Shown: in pieces, positions 35,581 through 50,006 of the stretch
Layout of the letters: each line of letters starts with the position of its first letter
How positions within the stretch are numbered: position 1 is the first letter of the stretch
NCBI RefSeq assembly: GCF_017813355.1
Contig: NZ_JAGIYZ010000020.1
Location: 1-64,000, forward strand
From: Roseomonas nitratireducens
Lineage (GTDB): Bacteria; Pseudomonadota; Alphaproteobacteria; Acetobacterales; Acetobacteraceae
Length of the DNA stretch: 64,000 nt
Reading direction: 5' to 3'
Made by a program: the position numbers and the translations under genes
Notes under the pieces: generated by a model
Told to the model about the DNA's origin: nothing
Seen by the model: the letters and a program-made list of their open reading frames with translations, nothing else
Databases searched by the model: none

Positions 35581-36014
35581 TCAGGGACGCAGGTGCACGA
35601 TGCCGCCGCCCACCGCCTCGGCCACCAGCGTGCGGTGGCATTGCGCCGGGTCCGCTTCCAGGCACAGGACGCACACACGCTGCCGGCCTGCGAGGTCGCG
35701 CAGGTTGGCCAGCGCCGCCTGCGGCTCGTCGCCCGCCAGGTGTGCCGCGAAGATTCGCCGCATCTCGGCCGGCCGGCCCGCGCGCACCGCCGCCCGGCCC
35801 GCGGCCGGCGTGCCGAGCGCGCGCAGATGCAGGTAGCCGATCCCCGCCGCCTCCAGCGCGGCCGAGAGCGCGCCCTTGGCGAAGCCCGGCCGCCGGCTGT
35901 TCGCCAGCGCCCGCACATCGACCAGCGTCGCGACCTCCGCGCCCTTCAGCGCGGCGATCAGCCGGTCCGGCGTGGTCCCCTCATAGCCGATGGTGAGGAC
36001 CTCGCCGGGGCGGC

Positions 36015-36018
<4 letters not shown>
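35581..36018 (-). CDS. DUF488 family protein
   Basis: A 145-residue protein with the DUF488 signatures TIGYEGTTPDRLIAAL at the N-terminus, VDVRALANSRRPGFAKGAL, and the cysteine motif VCVLCLEADPAQCHRTLVAE near the C-terminus. The CxxC...C-H arrangement is typical and could bind metal, but no biochemical role is established for the family. The start overlaps the maeB stop by ATGA, so it is translated from the malic enzyme transcript. Confidence 0.88.
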
Positions 36019-38315
<2,297 letters not shown>

Positions 38316-38400
38316 TGTCGTTCTTGTCCCCGATAGGCGGTGCAGGCGCCATTCTGGCCCCGGGGGCCGCCACTTGCGACCCCCCGGCTTCGCAGGCGCG

Positions 38401-39978
38401 TCAACCGCGCCGCAGGTTCCACGGATAGGGGGAGGACCCCTCCAGCATCCCGGTCAGGTCGCGGCGGAAGGCCGTGCGGATCCGGAACTGGCCGAGCGGC
38501 ACGAAGGCCTCTTCCTCGAGCGCGTGGCGGCCGAGTTCTCCGGCGAGCGAGCGCTGCCTGGCCTGGTCGGTCTCGTAGAGCCAGGCTTCCGCCAGTTCCT
38601 CCGCCCGCGCGCTTTCCCACCAGCCGAACCAGCCGCGCAGCCCCTGCCCGCGCACCAGGAAGGACAGCGCCGGATTGGCCCAGGCGGTGGCACCCCCGGT
38701 CGTGTGCAGCATCGACCAGCCGCCGCGATCGACCGGCTCGCGCGAGTTGCGGCGCTGCACCACCGTGCCCCAGTCGCTTTCCGCCAGGTCGATGTTCATG
38801 CCGATCCGCTTGAGCCGGTCGGCGGAGACGAGGCCGAGCGGCCCGATGTCCGGAAAGTCGGTCGGGTTGATGATGACGGCGCGCTGGTTGGCGTAGCCGG
38901 CTTCGCGCAACGCCGCGCGCGCGCGGTCGAGGTCGCCCGGGATCATCGCCGCCCCGGTATCCTCGTGATACGGCGTGCCGCGCGGCCAGAGGCTGCGGCA
39001 GAGATCCCAATCCTCCCGCGCATCGCCGCGGGAAGCACGCATGTAGTCCTCCTGCAGCACCGAAAGCCGCACCGCCTTGCGCACCGCCGGATTGTCGAAG
39101 GGCGGATGCAGGCAGTTCATGCGCATAACGGCGAGCCGGCCGAGCGGGTCCGTCACCTCCCGCCGCACGTCGCGCGCGCGGGCGAGCAGCGCGCCGAGGT
39201 CCGGATGCGGCCTTTCCCACCAATCGATCTCCCCGCTCTGCAGCGCGGCGGCGGCGGTCGCGGGGTCGGGCAGGATGTGCCACTCGATGCGCCGGAAATG
39301 CGCGACCTTGGCCCCCGAGGTCCAGGAGGGTGGTTCGGCCCGCGGCACGTAGCCGTCGAACTTCTCGTACACCACGCGGCTGCCGGAATTGTACTCGCCG
39401 GGGATGAAGCGGAAGGGGCCGGAGCCGATCACCTCGGTGATCGCGCGGCCCGGATCGGTGTTGGCGATCCGCTCCGGCATGATGAACAGGGTCGAGGAAT
39501 CGGGCTTGGCCAGCGCGTCGAGCAGCAGCGGGAAGGCGCGCTTCAGGCGGACCTGGAAGTTGCGGTCATCCGCCGCTGTCCAGTCGTCGACCACGCGGGC
39601 GAGCAGCTGGCCGAAGGGTTCGCGCGCGCACCAACGCTTGATGGAGGCGATGCAGTCGGCCGAGCGCACCGGGCTCCCGTCGTGGAAGCGCAGCCCTTCC
39701 CGCAGCCGGAACCGCCAGGTCAGCCCGTCCGACGATGTATCATGCCCCTCCACCATCTGCGGCCTGGGCGTGAGGGACGCATCGACGCCGAAGAGCGTGT
39801 CGTAGACGTAGTAGCCGTGGTTGCCGGTGACCGTCGCGGTGGTGAAGATCGGGTCGAGGACGGAGAGGTTCGCCTGCGGCACGAAGCGCAGCGTCGTGGC
39901 GCGGGTGTTCTGCGCGACCGCGGGCGCGGCCATCAGCCCGGCGGCGCCGGTGGCGAACAGGGTGCGGCGACGGATCAT
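38401..39978 (-). CDS. ABC transporter substrate-binding protein, family 5 (oligopeptide/nickel type)
   Basis: A 525-residue periplasmic binding protein with leader MIRRRTLFATGAAGLMAAPAVAQ, a twin-arginine-like signal. The SBP family 5 architecture is shown by VLDPIFTTATVTGNHGYYVYDTLFG (split), LREGLRFHDGSPVRSADCIASIKRW and VIGSGPFRFIPGEY. Relatives bind dipeptides, oligopeptides or glutathione. No permease or ATPase genes accompany it, so it is an orphan component. ATG 39978 is preceded by GAGGAGG. Confidence 0.9.
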   Translation of the reverse strand: MIRRRTLFATGAAGLMAAPAVAQNTRATTLRFVPQANLSVLDPIFTTATVTGNHGYYVYDTLFGVDASLTPRPQMVEGHDTSSDGLTWRFRLREGLRFHDGSPVRSADCIASIKRWCAREPFGQLLARVVDDWTAADDRNFQVRLKRAFPLLLDALAKPDSSTLFIMPERIANTDPGRAITEVIGSGPFRFIPGEYNSGSRVVYEKFDGYVPRAEPPSWTSGAKVAHFRRIEWHILPDPATAAAALQSGEIDWWERPHPDLGALLARARDVRREVTDPLGRLAVMRMNCLHPPFDNPAVRKAVRLSVLQEDYMRASRGDAREDWDLCRSLWPRGTPYHEDTGAAMIPGDLDRARAALREAGYANQRAVIINPTDFPDIGPLGLVSADRLKRIGMNIDLAESDWGTVVQRRNSREPVDRGGWSMLHTTGGATAWANPALSFLVRGQGLRGWFGWWESARAEELAEAWLYETDQARQRSLAGELGRHALEEEAFVPLGQFRIRTAFRRDLTGMLEGSSPYPWNLRRG

Positions 39979-40058
39979 GGAACTGCCTCCTCGCGGGCGT
40001 CGTGGCGCGCCCATGGTGGAAGGCTAGGACGGCGCGGCGCGCGGGGGAACCCGCACCG

Positions 40059-40463
40059 TCAGGCGAGATTCGCCGGATCGTTCATGTCGAAGGTGAGTTC
40101 CACCCGCAACCCGAAGGGGTCGGTCAGGAACAGCTGATGCAGCGGGAAGCCCGGCAGCAGCGCCTCAGCGAAGCCGATGCCGCGTTCGGCCAGCCGCGCG
40201 CGGATGTCGTGCAGGCCGCGCGCACGGAAGGCGACGTGCTCGAAGGACGCGCCCTTCGAAGGCCCTTCCGGCGGCCCGACCGTCTCCCGCGCCGCGAGGT
40301 GCAGGATCGGCCGCCCGCCGGCATAGAGCCAATGGCCCGGGAAATCGAAGGCGGGCCGCGGCCCTTCCTTCAGCCCCAGCAGGTCGCGGTAGAAGGCGAG
40401 CGCCGCGGGCAGGTCCTGCGGCCGGCAGCGCAGATTCGCGTGGTCCAGCCCGTCGATCCGCAT
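40059..40463 (-). CDS. VOC-family (glyoxalase/dioxygenase-like) protein
   Basis: A 134-residue single-module VOC protein. It opens with MRIDGLDHANLRCRPQDLPAALAFY (split), where the first His is a likely metal ligand, and ends with FEHVAFRARGLHD and DPFGLRVELTF, providing a second His and a Glu. This H-H-E pattern is compatible with glyoxalase-like isomerases or extradiol-type lyases; the substrate is unknown. A GGGAGGG site precedes ATG 40463. It is divergent from mutS with only 43 bases between starts. Confidence 0.85.
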   Translation of the reverse strand: MRIDGLDHANLRCRPQDLPAALAFYRDLLGLKEGPRPAFDFPGHWLYAGGRPILHLAARETVGPPEGPSKGASFEHVAFRARGLHDIRARLAERGIGFAEALLPGFPLHQLFLTDPFGLRVELTFDMNDPANLA

Positions 40464-40506
40464 CGATCCCTCCCGCCCCGCCTGTTTCCGGTTTAGAGCA
40501 GCGGAC

Positions 40507-43212
<2,706 letters not shown>

Positions 43213-43227
43213 GTAGTCTGGCGGACG

Positions 43228-46047
43228 ATGACCTCCCTGGACGAAGCCGGAACGACCGCCGGACCCGCCGAGGGCCCCGCACCGCGGCCGGCCCGGATGG
43301 TGGGCGAGCCGCCCGTGGTCCTGGCCAATCTTCTCTCCGACCTCATGCCGCGCGCGCGCCCCGTGCCGCGGGACGAGGCGGTCACGCTGCTGCGCCGCCA
43401 CCTGGGCCGCATCCAGAACCGCGTGCAGCAGGCCTTCGAGGCGCATGAGCTTTCGGGCCTCGCGGCCGCGCGCTGGCTGGCCGCGCTGACCGACACGGTC
43501 ATGGCCGGCATCCACGCCTACACGGAAGCGATGCTGCCGCCGGCGGCCGGCGAGAAGCCCTGGGCCCTGGTCGCGACCGGCGGCTACGGGCGTGGCGTGC
43601 TCGCGCCGTTCTCCGACATCGACCTGCTGTTCCTGACCGACGGCGCGATGGGCCCGCGCGGGAAGCAGTCGGTCGAGTTCATGCTCTACCTGCTGTGGGA
43701 CCTCGGGCTGAAGGTCGGGCACGCGACGCGGTCGCGCGCCGACTGCATCGTGGACGCGAAGGGCGACGCGACGGTGCTGACCGCGCTGCTCGATGCCCGC
43801 CACATCGCCGGCGAGGCCGCGATCTTCACGCGTTTCGAAGCGGCCTTCCGCGCCGCCCGCGCCGAATGGGGGCTGAAGCCCTTCCTGGCCGCCAAGCGCG
43901 CCGAACGCACCCAGCGCCATTCGCGCTACGGCGAAAGCCCCTTCCTGGTCGAACCCCATGTGAAGGAAGGCCGCGGGGGCCTGCGCGACCTGCAGACGCT
44001 GTACTGGCTGGCGCGCTACGCCTTCAACGTGCAGCGCATGCCCGAGCTCGTCGGGCCGTCCACGCCCGGCGGCGGGCTGCTGACGGCCGAGGAAGCGCGC
44101 GCCATCCGCCGCGCCTGGGATTTCTTCTGGACCGTCCGCTTCCACCTGCACCTGGTCGCCGGACGGGCGGAGGAGCGCCTGACCTTCGACCTCCAGCCCG
44201 TCGTCGGCGCCCGCATGGGCTATACGCGCCACGGGCTGCAGGACGGGGTGGAGCGCTTCATGAAGCACTTCTTCCTGACCGTGCGCGACGTGGCGCGCTT
44301 CACGCGCATCCTGGAACCGGCGATCGAGCGTGCGGCGCTCGGCCCGCCGGCCGTCGTGCCGTCCTCGGACAAGGCGCTGACGCAGGCGGGCTTCGCGCTG
44401 GCGGACGGCAAGATCATCGCCGCCCCCGGCCACGACTTCACCATCGACCCCGCGCTGATGCTGCGCATCTTCCGCATGGCGCGCGACCGCGGGCTCGACA
44501 TCCATCCGCTCGCCTTCCGCGCCATCGTCCGCCATGCGCGCCACGTCGCGCGGCTGCGCGGGGAACGCGAGGCAAGCGGCGAGTTCCTCGACATCCTGAC
44601 CGGCCGCGACCCGGCCACCTGGCTGCGCATGCTGAACGAGGCGGGGCTGATCTCCCGCCTGCTGCCGGACTGGCAGCGCATCGTCGGGCTGATGCAGTTC
44701 GACACCTACCACGTCTTCACGGTGGACGAGCACACGATCGAGGCGGTCGGCGTGCTCGCAGCCCTGGAACGCGGCGAACTCGGCGAAGTCGCGCCGGTGG
44801 CCTCCGAGCTCATCGGCCAGTTGCAATCCCGCCGCGCGCTGTTCGTCGCGGTGCTGCTGCACGACATCGCCAAGGGCCGCGGCGGCGACCACAGCGAGAT
44901 CGGCGCCCAACTGGCGCAGACCATCTGCCCGATGCTCGGCCTGACGCCGGAGGAGACGGAGACCGTCTCCTGGCTCGTGCTGCATCACCTGCTGATCAGC
45001 CAGACGGCCTTCAAGCGCGACATCGAGGATCCGAAGACGATCCTCGACATCGCGGAGGTGGTGCAGTCGCCCGAACGCCTTCGCCTGCTGCTCGTGCTGA
45101 CGGTGGCCGACATGCGCGCGGTCGGGCCCAAGGTTTGGAACGGCTGGAAGGCGACGCTGCTGCGCGAATTGTACTGGCGCGTGGCCGAGGTGCTGGCCGG
45201 CGGCCTGTCCGTGCCCGAACGCGACGTGCGCGTCGCCCGCGCCAAGGAAGCCGCCGCCCTGCTGCTGGCCGACCGGCCGAAGCCGGAGGTCGATGCCTTC
45301 CTCGACCTGGGCTACCCCGGCTACTGGCTGTCCTTCGACCCCGAGACGCACGCCCGCCACGCGGCGATGATCCAGGAAGCGCGCGAAGCCAAGGCGCCGC
45401 TGACGGTCCGCACGCGCGTGCTCGACAGCCGCGCGGTGACGGAGGTGACGGTCTTCTGCACCGACCATCCGGGGCTGTTCAGCAAGATCGCCGGCGCGCT
45501 CGCCGTCGCGGGTGCCACCATCGTCGATGCGCGCATCCACACCATGACGGACGGCATGGCGCTCGACACCTTCTGGGTGCAGGACGCGCAGGGCGGGGCC
45601 TTCGACGCGCCGCACCGGCTCGCGCGCCTGGCTGTGCTGGTGGAACAGTCGCTGTCCGGCCGGCTGCGGCTGCGCGACGAGATCCGCAAACTGAAGCGCG
45701 AACCCGCGCGGCTGCGCGCCGTGACGGTGCCGCCGCGCGTCGTCATCGACAACCACGCCTCGAACACCCACACGGTGATCGAGGTGAACGGCCGCGACCG
45801 GCCGGGCCTGCTGCACGACGTGACGGCCGCGATCAGCGACCAGGGGCTGCAGATCGCCTCCGCGCACATCACTACCTACGGCGTGCGCGCGGTGGACGTG
45901 TTCTACGTGAAGGACGTGTTCGGGCTGAAGGTGGAGAACGAACGCAAGCTGGCCGGGCTGCGCCGCGCGCTGGAGACGGCGCTCGAGATGGCCGAACGGC
46001 CGGGCGGCGGCGGGGTGGCGACACGGGCGGCGGCGGAGCCGGCCTGA
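43228..46047 (+). CDS. glnD: PII uridylyltransferase / uridylyl-removing enzyme GlnD
   Basis: A 939-residue bifunctional nitrogen sensor. The nucleotidyltransferase motif is GGYGRGVLAPFSDIDLLFL near residue 115. The HD uridylyl-removing domain contains LLHDIAKGRGGDHSEIG near residue 548. Two C-terminal ACT domains begin at TEVTVFCTDHPGLFSKIAGAL (split) and VIEVNGRDRPGLLHDVTAAI. GlnD uridylylates PII proteins when glutamine is low. The mutS-glnD linkage is common in Acetobacteraceae and relatives. An imperfect GGGGGGA hairpin follows the stop codon. Confidence 0.97.
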   Translation: MTSLDEAGTTAGPAEGPAPRPARMVGEPPVVLANLLSDLMPRARPVPRDEAVTLLRRHLGRIQNRVQQAFEAHELSGLAAARWLAALTDTVMAGIHAYTEAMLPPAAGEKPWALVATGGYGRGVLAPFSDIDLLFLTDGAMGPRGKQSVEFMLYLLWDLGLKVGHATRSRADCIVDAKGDATVLTALLDARHIAGEAAIFTRFEAAFRAARAEWGLKPFLAAKRAERTQRHSRYGESPFLVEPHVKEGRGGLRDLQTLYWLARYAFNVQRMPELVGPSTPGGGLLTAEEARAIRRAWDFFWTVRFHLHLVAGRAEERLTFDLQPVVGARMGYTRHGLQDGVERFMKHFFLTVRDVARFTRILEPAIERAALGPPAVVPSSDKALTQAGFALADGKIIAAPGHDFTIDPALMLRIFRMARDRGLDIHPLAFRAIVRHARHVARLRGEREASGEFLDILTGRDPATWLRMLNEAGLISRLLPDWQRIVGLMQFDTYHVFTVDEHTIEAVGVLAALERGELGEVAPVASELIGQLQSRRALFVAVLLHDIAKGRGGDHSEIGAQLAQTICPMLGLTPEETETVSWLVLHHLLISQTAFKRDIEDPKTILDIAEVVQSPERLRLLLVLTVADMRAVGPKVWNGWKATLLRELYWRVAEVLAGGLSVPERDVRVARAKEAAALLLADRPKPEVDAFLDLGYPGYWLSFDPETHARHAAMIQEAREAKAPLTVRTRVLDSRAVTEVTVFCTDHPGLFSKIAGALAVAGATIVDARIHTMTDGMALDTFWVQDAQGGAFDAPHRLARLAVLVEQSLSGRLRLRDEIRKLKREPARLRAVTVPPRVVIDNHASNTHTVIEVNGRDRPGLLHDVTAAISDQGLQIASAHITTYGVRAVDVFYVKDVFGLKVENERKLAGLRRALETALEMAERPGGGGVATRAAAEPA

Positions 46048-46054
46048 AGAGGGC

Positions 46055-46081
46055 GGGGGGAAGAAGGGAACTCCTCCCCCC
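46055..46081. terminator. Imperfect purine/pyrimidine hairpin after glnD
   Basis: GGGGGGAAGAAG faces CTCCTCCCCCC with two mismatches around a short loop. It is related to the dispersed hairpins at 9268 and 30614. It separates glnD from the UdgX fusion gene (start 46091) and would attenuate read-through. Confidence 0.4.
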
Positions 46082-46090
46082 GACCTGCGC

Positions 46091-47575
46091 ATGTCCACGA
46101 TCTACGCCATCCTCCTCCCCGCCCCCGCCGACCTCGACGCCTGGCGCCTGGCCGCGCGGCGCATGCTCGCCGCCGGCCTGCCGCCCGCGCAGATCGACTG
46201 GCGCGTCGCCGGCGACGACGCCGCGCTGTTCGGGGAGGCCCCGCCCGACCACCCGCCTTCCACCGCGCGCGTGCCGCGCGCCTTCATCGACCTCGCCTCG
46301 GTCGTGATCCGCCACCGCGACGCGGCGCGCTTCGCGCTGCTGTATCGCCTGCTCTGGCGCATCACGCATGGGGAAGCCGCGCTGCTGCGCATCCCGACCG
46401 ACCCGGACGTTGTGCGAGCGGAGGCCATGGCGAAGTCCGTCCGCCGCGACGCGCACAAGATGCACGCCTTCCTGCGCTTCCGCGAAGTGGCGCAGCCGGA
46501 CGGGCCGCGCTTCCTCGCCTGGTTCGAGCCCGAGCACCACATCGAGGAAGCCGAGGCCGGCTTCTTCGTCCGTCGCTTCGCCGCGCTGCGCTTTTCCATC
46601 GTCACGCCGCGGCGAAGCATCCATTGGGATGGCCAGGACCTGGCCTTCGGCCCCGGCGGCCATCGCTGCGACGTGCCCGCCGAGGATGCGACGGAGGATC
46701 TCTGGCGCGCCTATTTCGCCGCCATCTTCAACCCCGCGCGCCTCAAGCCCGCGGCGATGCGCGCCGAGATGCCCAAGAAGTACTGGCGCAACATGCCCGA
46801 GGCCGCGGACATCCCCCGCCTGATCGCCGAAGCCCCGGCGCGGGTGCGGGAAATGGTCGCGCGTGGTGCGACGCCGCCCACGCCGGTGCCGCAGCGCCCG
46901 CGCCTGCTGGCGGCCGAAAGCGGCCAACGCGCGGCGGAGGAACGGCCCGCGCCGCGCGATGCGCGCGAGGCCGCCCTCGCCGCACTGCGCGCGCGCCTGC
47001 TGGCGGATGCGACGCTGCCGCTCGCCGAGGCGGCGACGCAGGCGGTGTTCGGCGAAGGCCCGGTCGATGCGCCGCTGATGCTGGTGGGCGAACAGCCGGG
47101 CGACGAGGAGGACCTTGCCGGGTGCCCTTTCGTCGGCCCCGCGGGCCGGCTGCTTGATGCCGCGCTGGCCGAGGCGCGGATCGACCGCGCGCGGCTGTAT
47201 GTCACGAACGCGGTGAAGCACTTCAAGTACCAGCCGCAGGGACGCCGCCGCCTGCACCAGCGGCCGGACACGGGCGACATCGCGCGCTACCGCCCCTTCC
47301 TGCTGGAGGAGATCGCGCTGGTGCGCCCGCGCATCGTGCTCGCCATGGGCGTCACCGCGGGCCAGGCGCTGACGGGCGATGCGCGCGTCACGCTGTCGGG
47401 CCTGCGCGGTACGACGCACGAACTGCGCTGCGGCACGCCGATGCGCGCGACGGTGCATCCCGCCTATCTGCTGCGCCTGCCGGAAGGGGAAGGGCAACGG
47501 CGCGAACATGCGATGTTCGTCGAGGATCTGTGCGACGCGGCGGCCTATGCCGGCATCAGCACGTCCGGGCGATGA
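46091..47575 (+). CDS. DUF4130 - UdgX-type uracil-DNA glycosylase fusion
   Basis: A 494-residue two-domain protein. Residues 1-240 match the DUF4130/TIGR03915 'probable DNA metabolism' domain (FIDLASVVIRHRDAARFALLYRLLWR, split, and KKYWRNMPEA). Residues 290-494 are a UdgX-type glycosylase: GEQPGDEED at 333-341, VTNAVKHFK at 371-379, the UdgX insertion loop GRRRLH at 384-389 with the His that covalently traps uracil-DNA in Mycobacterium UdgX, and HPAYLLR at 456-462. The expected Fe-S cysteines are absent: no CxxC near 303-310, and Tyr400 where Cys is usual. The family partner of the radical SAM protein at 9.3 kb. Confidence 0.88.
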   Translation: MSTIYAILLPAPADLDAWRLAARRMLAAGLPPAQIDWRVAGDDAALFGEAPPDHPPSTARVPRAFIDLASVVIRHRDAARFALLYRLLWRITHGEAALLRIPTDPDVVRAEAMAKSVRRDAHKMHAFLRFREVAQPDGPRFLAWFEPEHHIEEAEAGFFVRRFAALRFSIVTPRRSIHWDGQDLAFGPGGHRCDVPAEDATEDLWRAYFAAIFNPARLKPAAMRAEMPKKYWRNMPEAADIPRLIAEAPARVREMVARGATPPTPVPQRPRLLAAESGQRAAEERPAPRDAREAALAALRARLLADATLPLAEAATQAVFGEGPVDAPLMLVGEQPGDEEDLAGCPFVGPAGRLLDAALAEARIDRARLYVTNAVKHFKYQPQGRRRLHQRPDTGDIARYRPFLLEEIALVRPRIVLAMGVTAGQALTGDARVTLSGLRGTTHELRCGTPMRATVHPAYLLRLPEGEGQRREHAMFVEDLCDAAAYAGISTSGR

Positions 47576-47584
47576 GCGGTCCGT

Positions 47585-48658
47585 TCAGCCGAGCAGCCGC
47601 CCGATCACCCGCGCCGTGTAGTCCACCACGGGAATGACCCGCCCGTAGTTGATCCGCGTGGGCCCGATCACGCCGATCGCGCCCACGATCCGCTCCTGCC
47701 CGTTGCGGAAGGGTGCGACCACCATCGACAGCCCGGCGCTGTCGAACAGCCCGCTTTCGGCGCCGATGAAGATCTGCACGCCCTCGCCCCGCTGCGCGAG
47801 GTCGAGCAGGCGCAGCATCGTCTCCTGCTGCTCCAGCCGCTCGAACAGCCGCTTGATCTCGCTGACGCGCGCGGCCTGGTCGATGGTTTCCAGCAGCCGC
47901 GCCTGGCCGCGCACGATCAGCGACCCGCCCTGCCCGCCCGACCATGTGGCGAGCCCCGCCTCGATCACCTGCTGGGTCAGCGCGTCCAGCGCGGTGCGGT
48001 TGGCCGTGACCTCCCCGGCGATGACGCCGCGGGCTTCCTCGAGCGTGCGGCCCGCAAGGCGCGCATTCAGGTAGTTCGACGCCTGCTGCAGGGCCGAAGG
48101 CGGCAGCCCCGCCGGCACCTCGATGACGCGGTTCTCGACCTGCCCGTCATCGTGCACCAGCACCACCAGCGCGCGCCCGGGGCCGAGCGCCACGAACTCG
48201 ATATGCCGCAGCGCCCCTTCGGATGTGGGCGCGACCACCAGCCCCGCCGCGCCGGCGAGGCCCGAGAGCATCTGCCCGGCCTCCCCCAGCGTTTCCTGCA
48301 GCGAACGGCCGGAGGCGGCGCAGCGCGCGGAGATCGCGTCCCGCTCCTCCTCCCCCAGCGCGCCGAATTCGAGCAGCCCGTCTACGAACAGCCGAAGCCC
48401 GCGTTCGGTCGGCAGCCGGCCGGCGGAGGTATGCGGCGCATAGAGCAGCCCGGCATCCTCAAGGTCGGCCATGGCGTTGCGGATGGTGGCCGGCGACAGG
48501 CCGAGCGGCAGCCGGCGCGAGAGCGTGCGGGAGCCGACCGGTTCCCCGGTCTCGACATAGGTCTCCACCAGCTCGCGAAGGATCAGCGCGCTGCGGGAAT
48601 CAAGGCCCGCCAGGGTCGCCCCCGCCGGACCGGGAGGAAGGATTGGAGTCGTTCCCAT
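47585..48658 (-). CDS. hrcA: Heat-inducible transcription repressor HrcA
   Basis: A 357-residue repressor with an N-terminal winged helix ([21 protein letters not shown] and [31 protein letters not shown], both split) and the C-terminal HrcA domain ending in [22 protein letters not shown]. It represses chaperone operons through CIRCE elements. I see no CIRCE upstream of hrcA itself, and grpE is not adjacent. It is separated from rph by one small gene, a loosened version of the usual hrcA/rph/rdgB neighbourhood. Confidence 0.96.
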   Translation of the reverse strand: MGTTPILPPGPAGATLAGLDSRSALILRELVETYVETGEPVGSRTLSRRLPLGLSPATIRNAMADLEDAGLLYAPHTSAGRLPTERGLRLFVDGLLEFGALGEEERDAISARCAASGRSLQETLGEAGQMLSGLAGAAGLVVAPTSEGALRHIEFVALGPGRALVVLVHDDGQVENRVIEVPAGLPPSALQQASNYLNARLAGRTLEEARGVIAGEVTANRTALDALTQQVIEAGLATWSGGQGGSLIVRGQARLLETIDQAARVSEIKRLFERLEQQETMLRLLDLAQRGEGVQIFIGAESGLFDSAGLSMVVAPFRNGQERIVGAIGVIGPTRINYGRVIPVVDYTARVIGRLLG

Positions 48659-48687
48659 CTCTCGGCATGTTGTCGGGTGTCGCTGGA

Positions 48688-48716
48688 AGGCTAGGGAGCG
48701 CCTTGACCCGCGTCAA
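48688..48716 (-). promoter_or_regulatory. Predicted hrcA promoter (TTGACG-N17-TAGCCT)
   Basis: On the minus strand a -35 TTGACG (48711-48716), a 17-base spacer and a -10 TAGCCT (48688-48693) end 30 bases before the hrcA start codon. The -35 lies within a TTGAC-GCGG-GTCAA inverted repeat. A sigma-70 or heat-shock sigma promoter cannot be separated by eye. Confidence 0.5.
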
Positions 48717-48789
48717 CGCCCATCTCCCGCGGGATTCCGCGCGCGAAGCCCCCGCCGCGCGCGGAACGCCCGGGCCGCCGGGCGGGCGG

Positions 48790-49125
48790 TCAGAAGCGGC
48801 GGTCGAAGCGGTCCTCGCGCCGGTCGCGCACTTCGCGGCGACGCTCCCGCCGGTCCTCCCGCCGGTCGCGCCAGCCGCCCTGGTGCGCCGCGTCGCGGCG
48901 ATCCTCCCGCAGGTCGCGCCGTTCGCGGCGGCGCTCGCGGATGTCCTCGCGCTGGTCGGGCGTCATGGAGACGCGCCGGGCATCGGCGATGGCCTTGGTG
49001 CGCTGCTCGGGGGTCATGGCGAGCCAGGCGTCGCGCGGGTCGGACTGGGCGAAGGCGGGCGTGGCGATCGGGACGGCCAGGATCGCGGTCGCGATCGCCA
49101 GGCCCAGGAAGCCGGTTCGGGTCAT
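48790..49125 (-). CDS. Small exported Arg/Asp/Glu-rich protein
   Basis: A 111-residue protein. The signal peptide ([26 protein letters not shown]) is followed by [33 protein letters not shown], split by a turn, and then about 50 residues made almost entirely of Arg, Asp, Glu with a little Trp (RRERRDL and RREDRRE units). The MTPEQR repeats resemble the periplasmic CpxP/Spy-like 'LTPEQR' helical motifs, which suggests a chaperone-like stress protein, but this is tentative. A GGAG site lies ten bases before ATG 49125. The gene sits between hrcA and the divergent rph. Confidence 0.7.
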   Translation of the reverse strand: MTRTGFLGLAIATAILAVPIATPAFAQSDPRDAWLAMTPEQRTKAIADARRVSMTPDQREDIRERRRERRDLREDRRDAAHQGGWRDRREDRRERRREVRDRREDRFDRRF

Positions 49126-49278
49126 CGGGGGTTTCTCCGCTGCGGCCCGTGCGGGATGCCGGGCGCGCAACCATCGGGCGCCCGCCTTGTATCCGGTGCG
49201 TGTCCGATCGCATGTCGAAGCGTATCGATCCGCAACGCATGCGGTTGAACGACGGGGCGCAAAGGGCCAGAAGGGCGC

Positions 49279-50001
49279 ATGTCGAACCGCCCCTCTGGCC
49301 GCCTGGCCGATGCCCTCCGCCCCGTCAGCCTCACCCCCGGCGCGGCGCGCCATGCCGAGGGGTCCTGCATCATCCGCATGGGCGTCACCGAGGTGCTCTG
49401 CACCGCGAGCGTCGAAGGCAAGGTGCCGCCCTTCCTGCGCGGCCAGGGCCAGGGCTGGGTCACCGCCGAATACGGCATGCTGCCGCGCGCGACGCATACA
49501 CGCGGCGACCGGGAAGCCGCGCGCGGCAAGCAATCCGGCCGCACGCAGGAAATCCAGCGGCTGATCGGCCGGTCGCTCCGCGCCGTCACCGACCTCAAGG
49601 CGATGGGCGAAATGACGGTCACCGTCGATTGCGACGTGCTGACCGCCGATGGCGGCACGCGCTGCGCGTCCATCACCGGCGCCTGGGTCGCGCTGCACCT
49701 CGCCTTCGAGCATTGCCGGCGCATGAACGTCATCACCCGCAACCCGCTGCGCGACCAGGTCGCGGCCGTGTCCTGCGGCGTCTGGAGCGGCACGCCGGTG
49801 CTCGACCTCGACTACGCCGAGGACAGCAAGGCCGACGCCGACGCCAATTTCGTGCTGACCGGCGGCGGCGGGATCGTGGAAGTGCAGGGCACGGCGGAAG
49901 GCGCGCCCTTCAGCGACGACGAATTGCTGGCGCTGCTGCGGCTGGCGCGGGCCGGCACGGCGGAACTGTTCGCCAAGCAGCGGGATGCGGTGGGGATGTG
50001 A
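49279..50001 (+). CDS. rph: Ribonuclease PH
   Basis: A 240-residue phosphorolytic 3'-5' exoribonuclease that trims tRNA 3' ends. Motifs are [27 protein letters not shown], the conserved [22 protein letters not shown] segment (split) with phosphate-binding RGDRE and [19 protein letters not shown], and [17 protein letters not shown]. The length is normal. The stop TGA is six bases before the rdgB start, so the two are co-transcribed, an arrangement standard across proteobacteria. Confidence 0.97.
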   Translation: MSNRPSGRLADALRPVSLTPGAARHAEGSCIIRMGVTEVLCTASVEGKVPPFLRGQGQGWVTAEYGMLPRATHTRGDREAARGKQSGRTQEIQRLIGRSLRAVTDLKAMGEMTVTVDCDVLTADGGTRCASITGAWVALHLAFEHCRRMNVITRNPLRDQVAAVSCGVWSGTPVLDLDYAEDSKADADANFVLTGGGGIVEVQGTAEGAPFSDDELLALLRLARAGTAELFAKQRDAVGM

Positions 50002-50006
50002 GAGCC

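Noticed and set aside
48659-48789. CIRCE element for HrcA autoregulation
   Set aside because: No TTAGCACTC/GAGTGCTAA-type inverted repeat is present upstream of hrcA; only a TTGAC-GTCAA repeat overlapping the -35 was seen.
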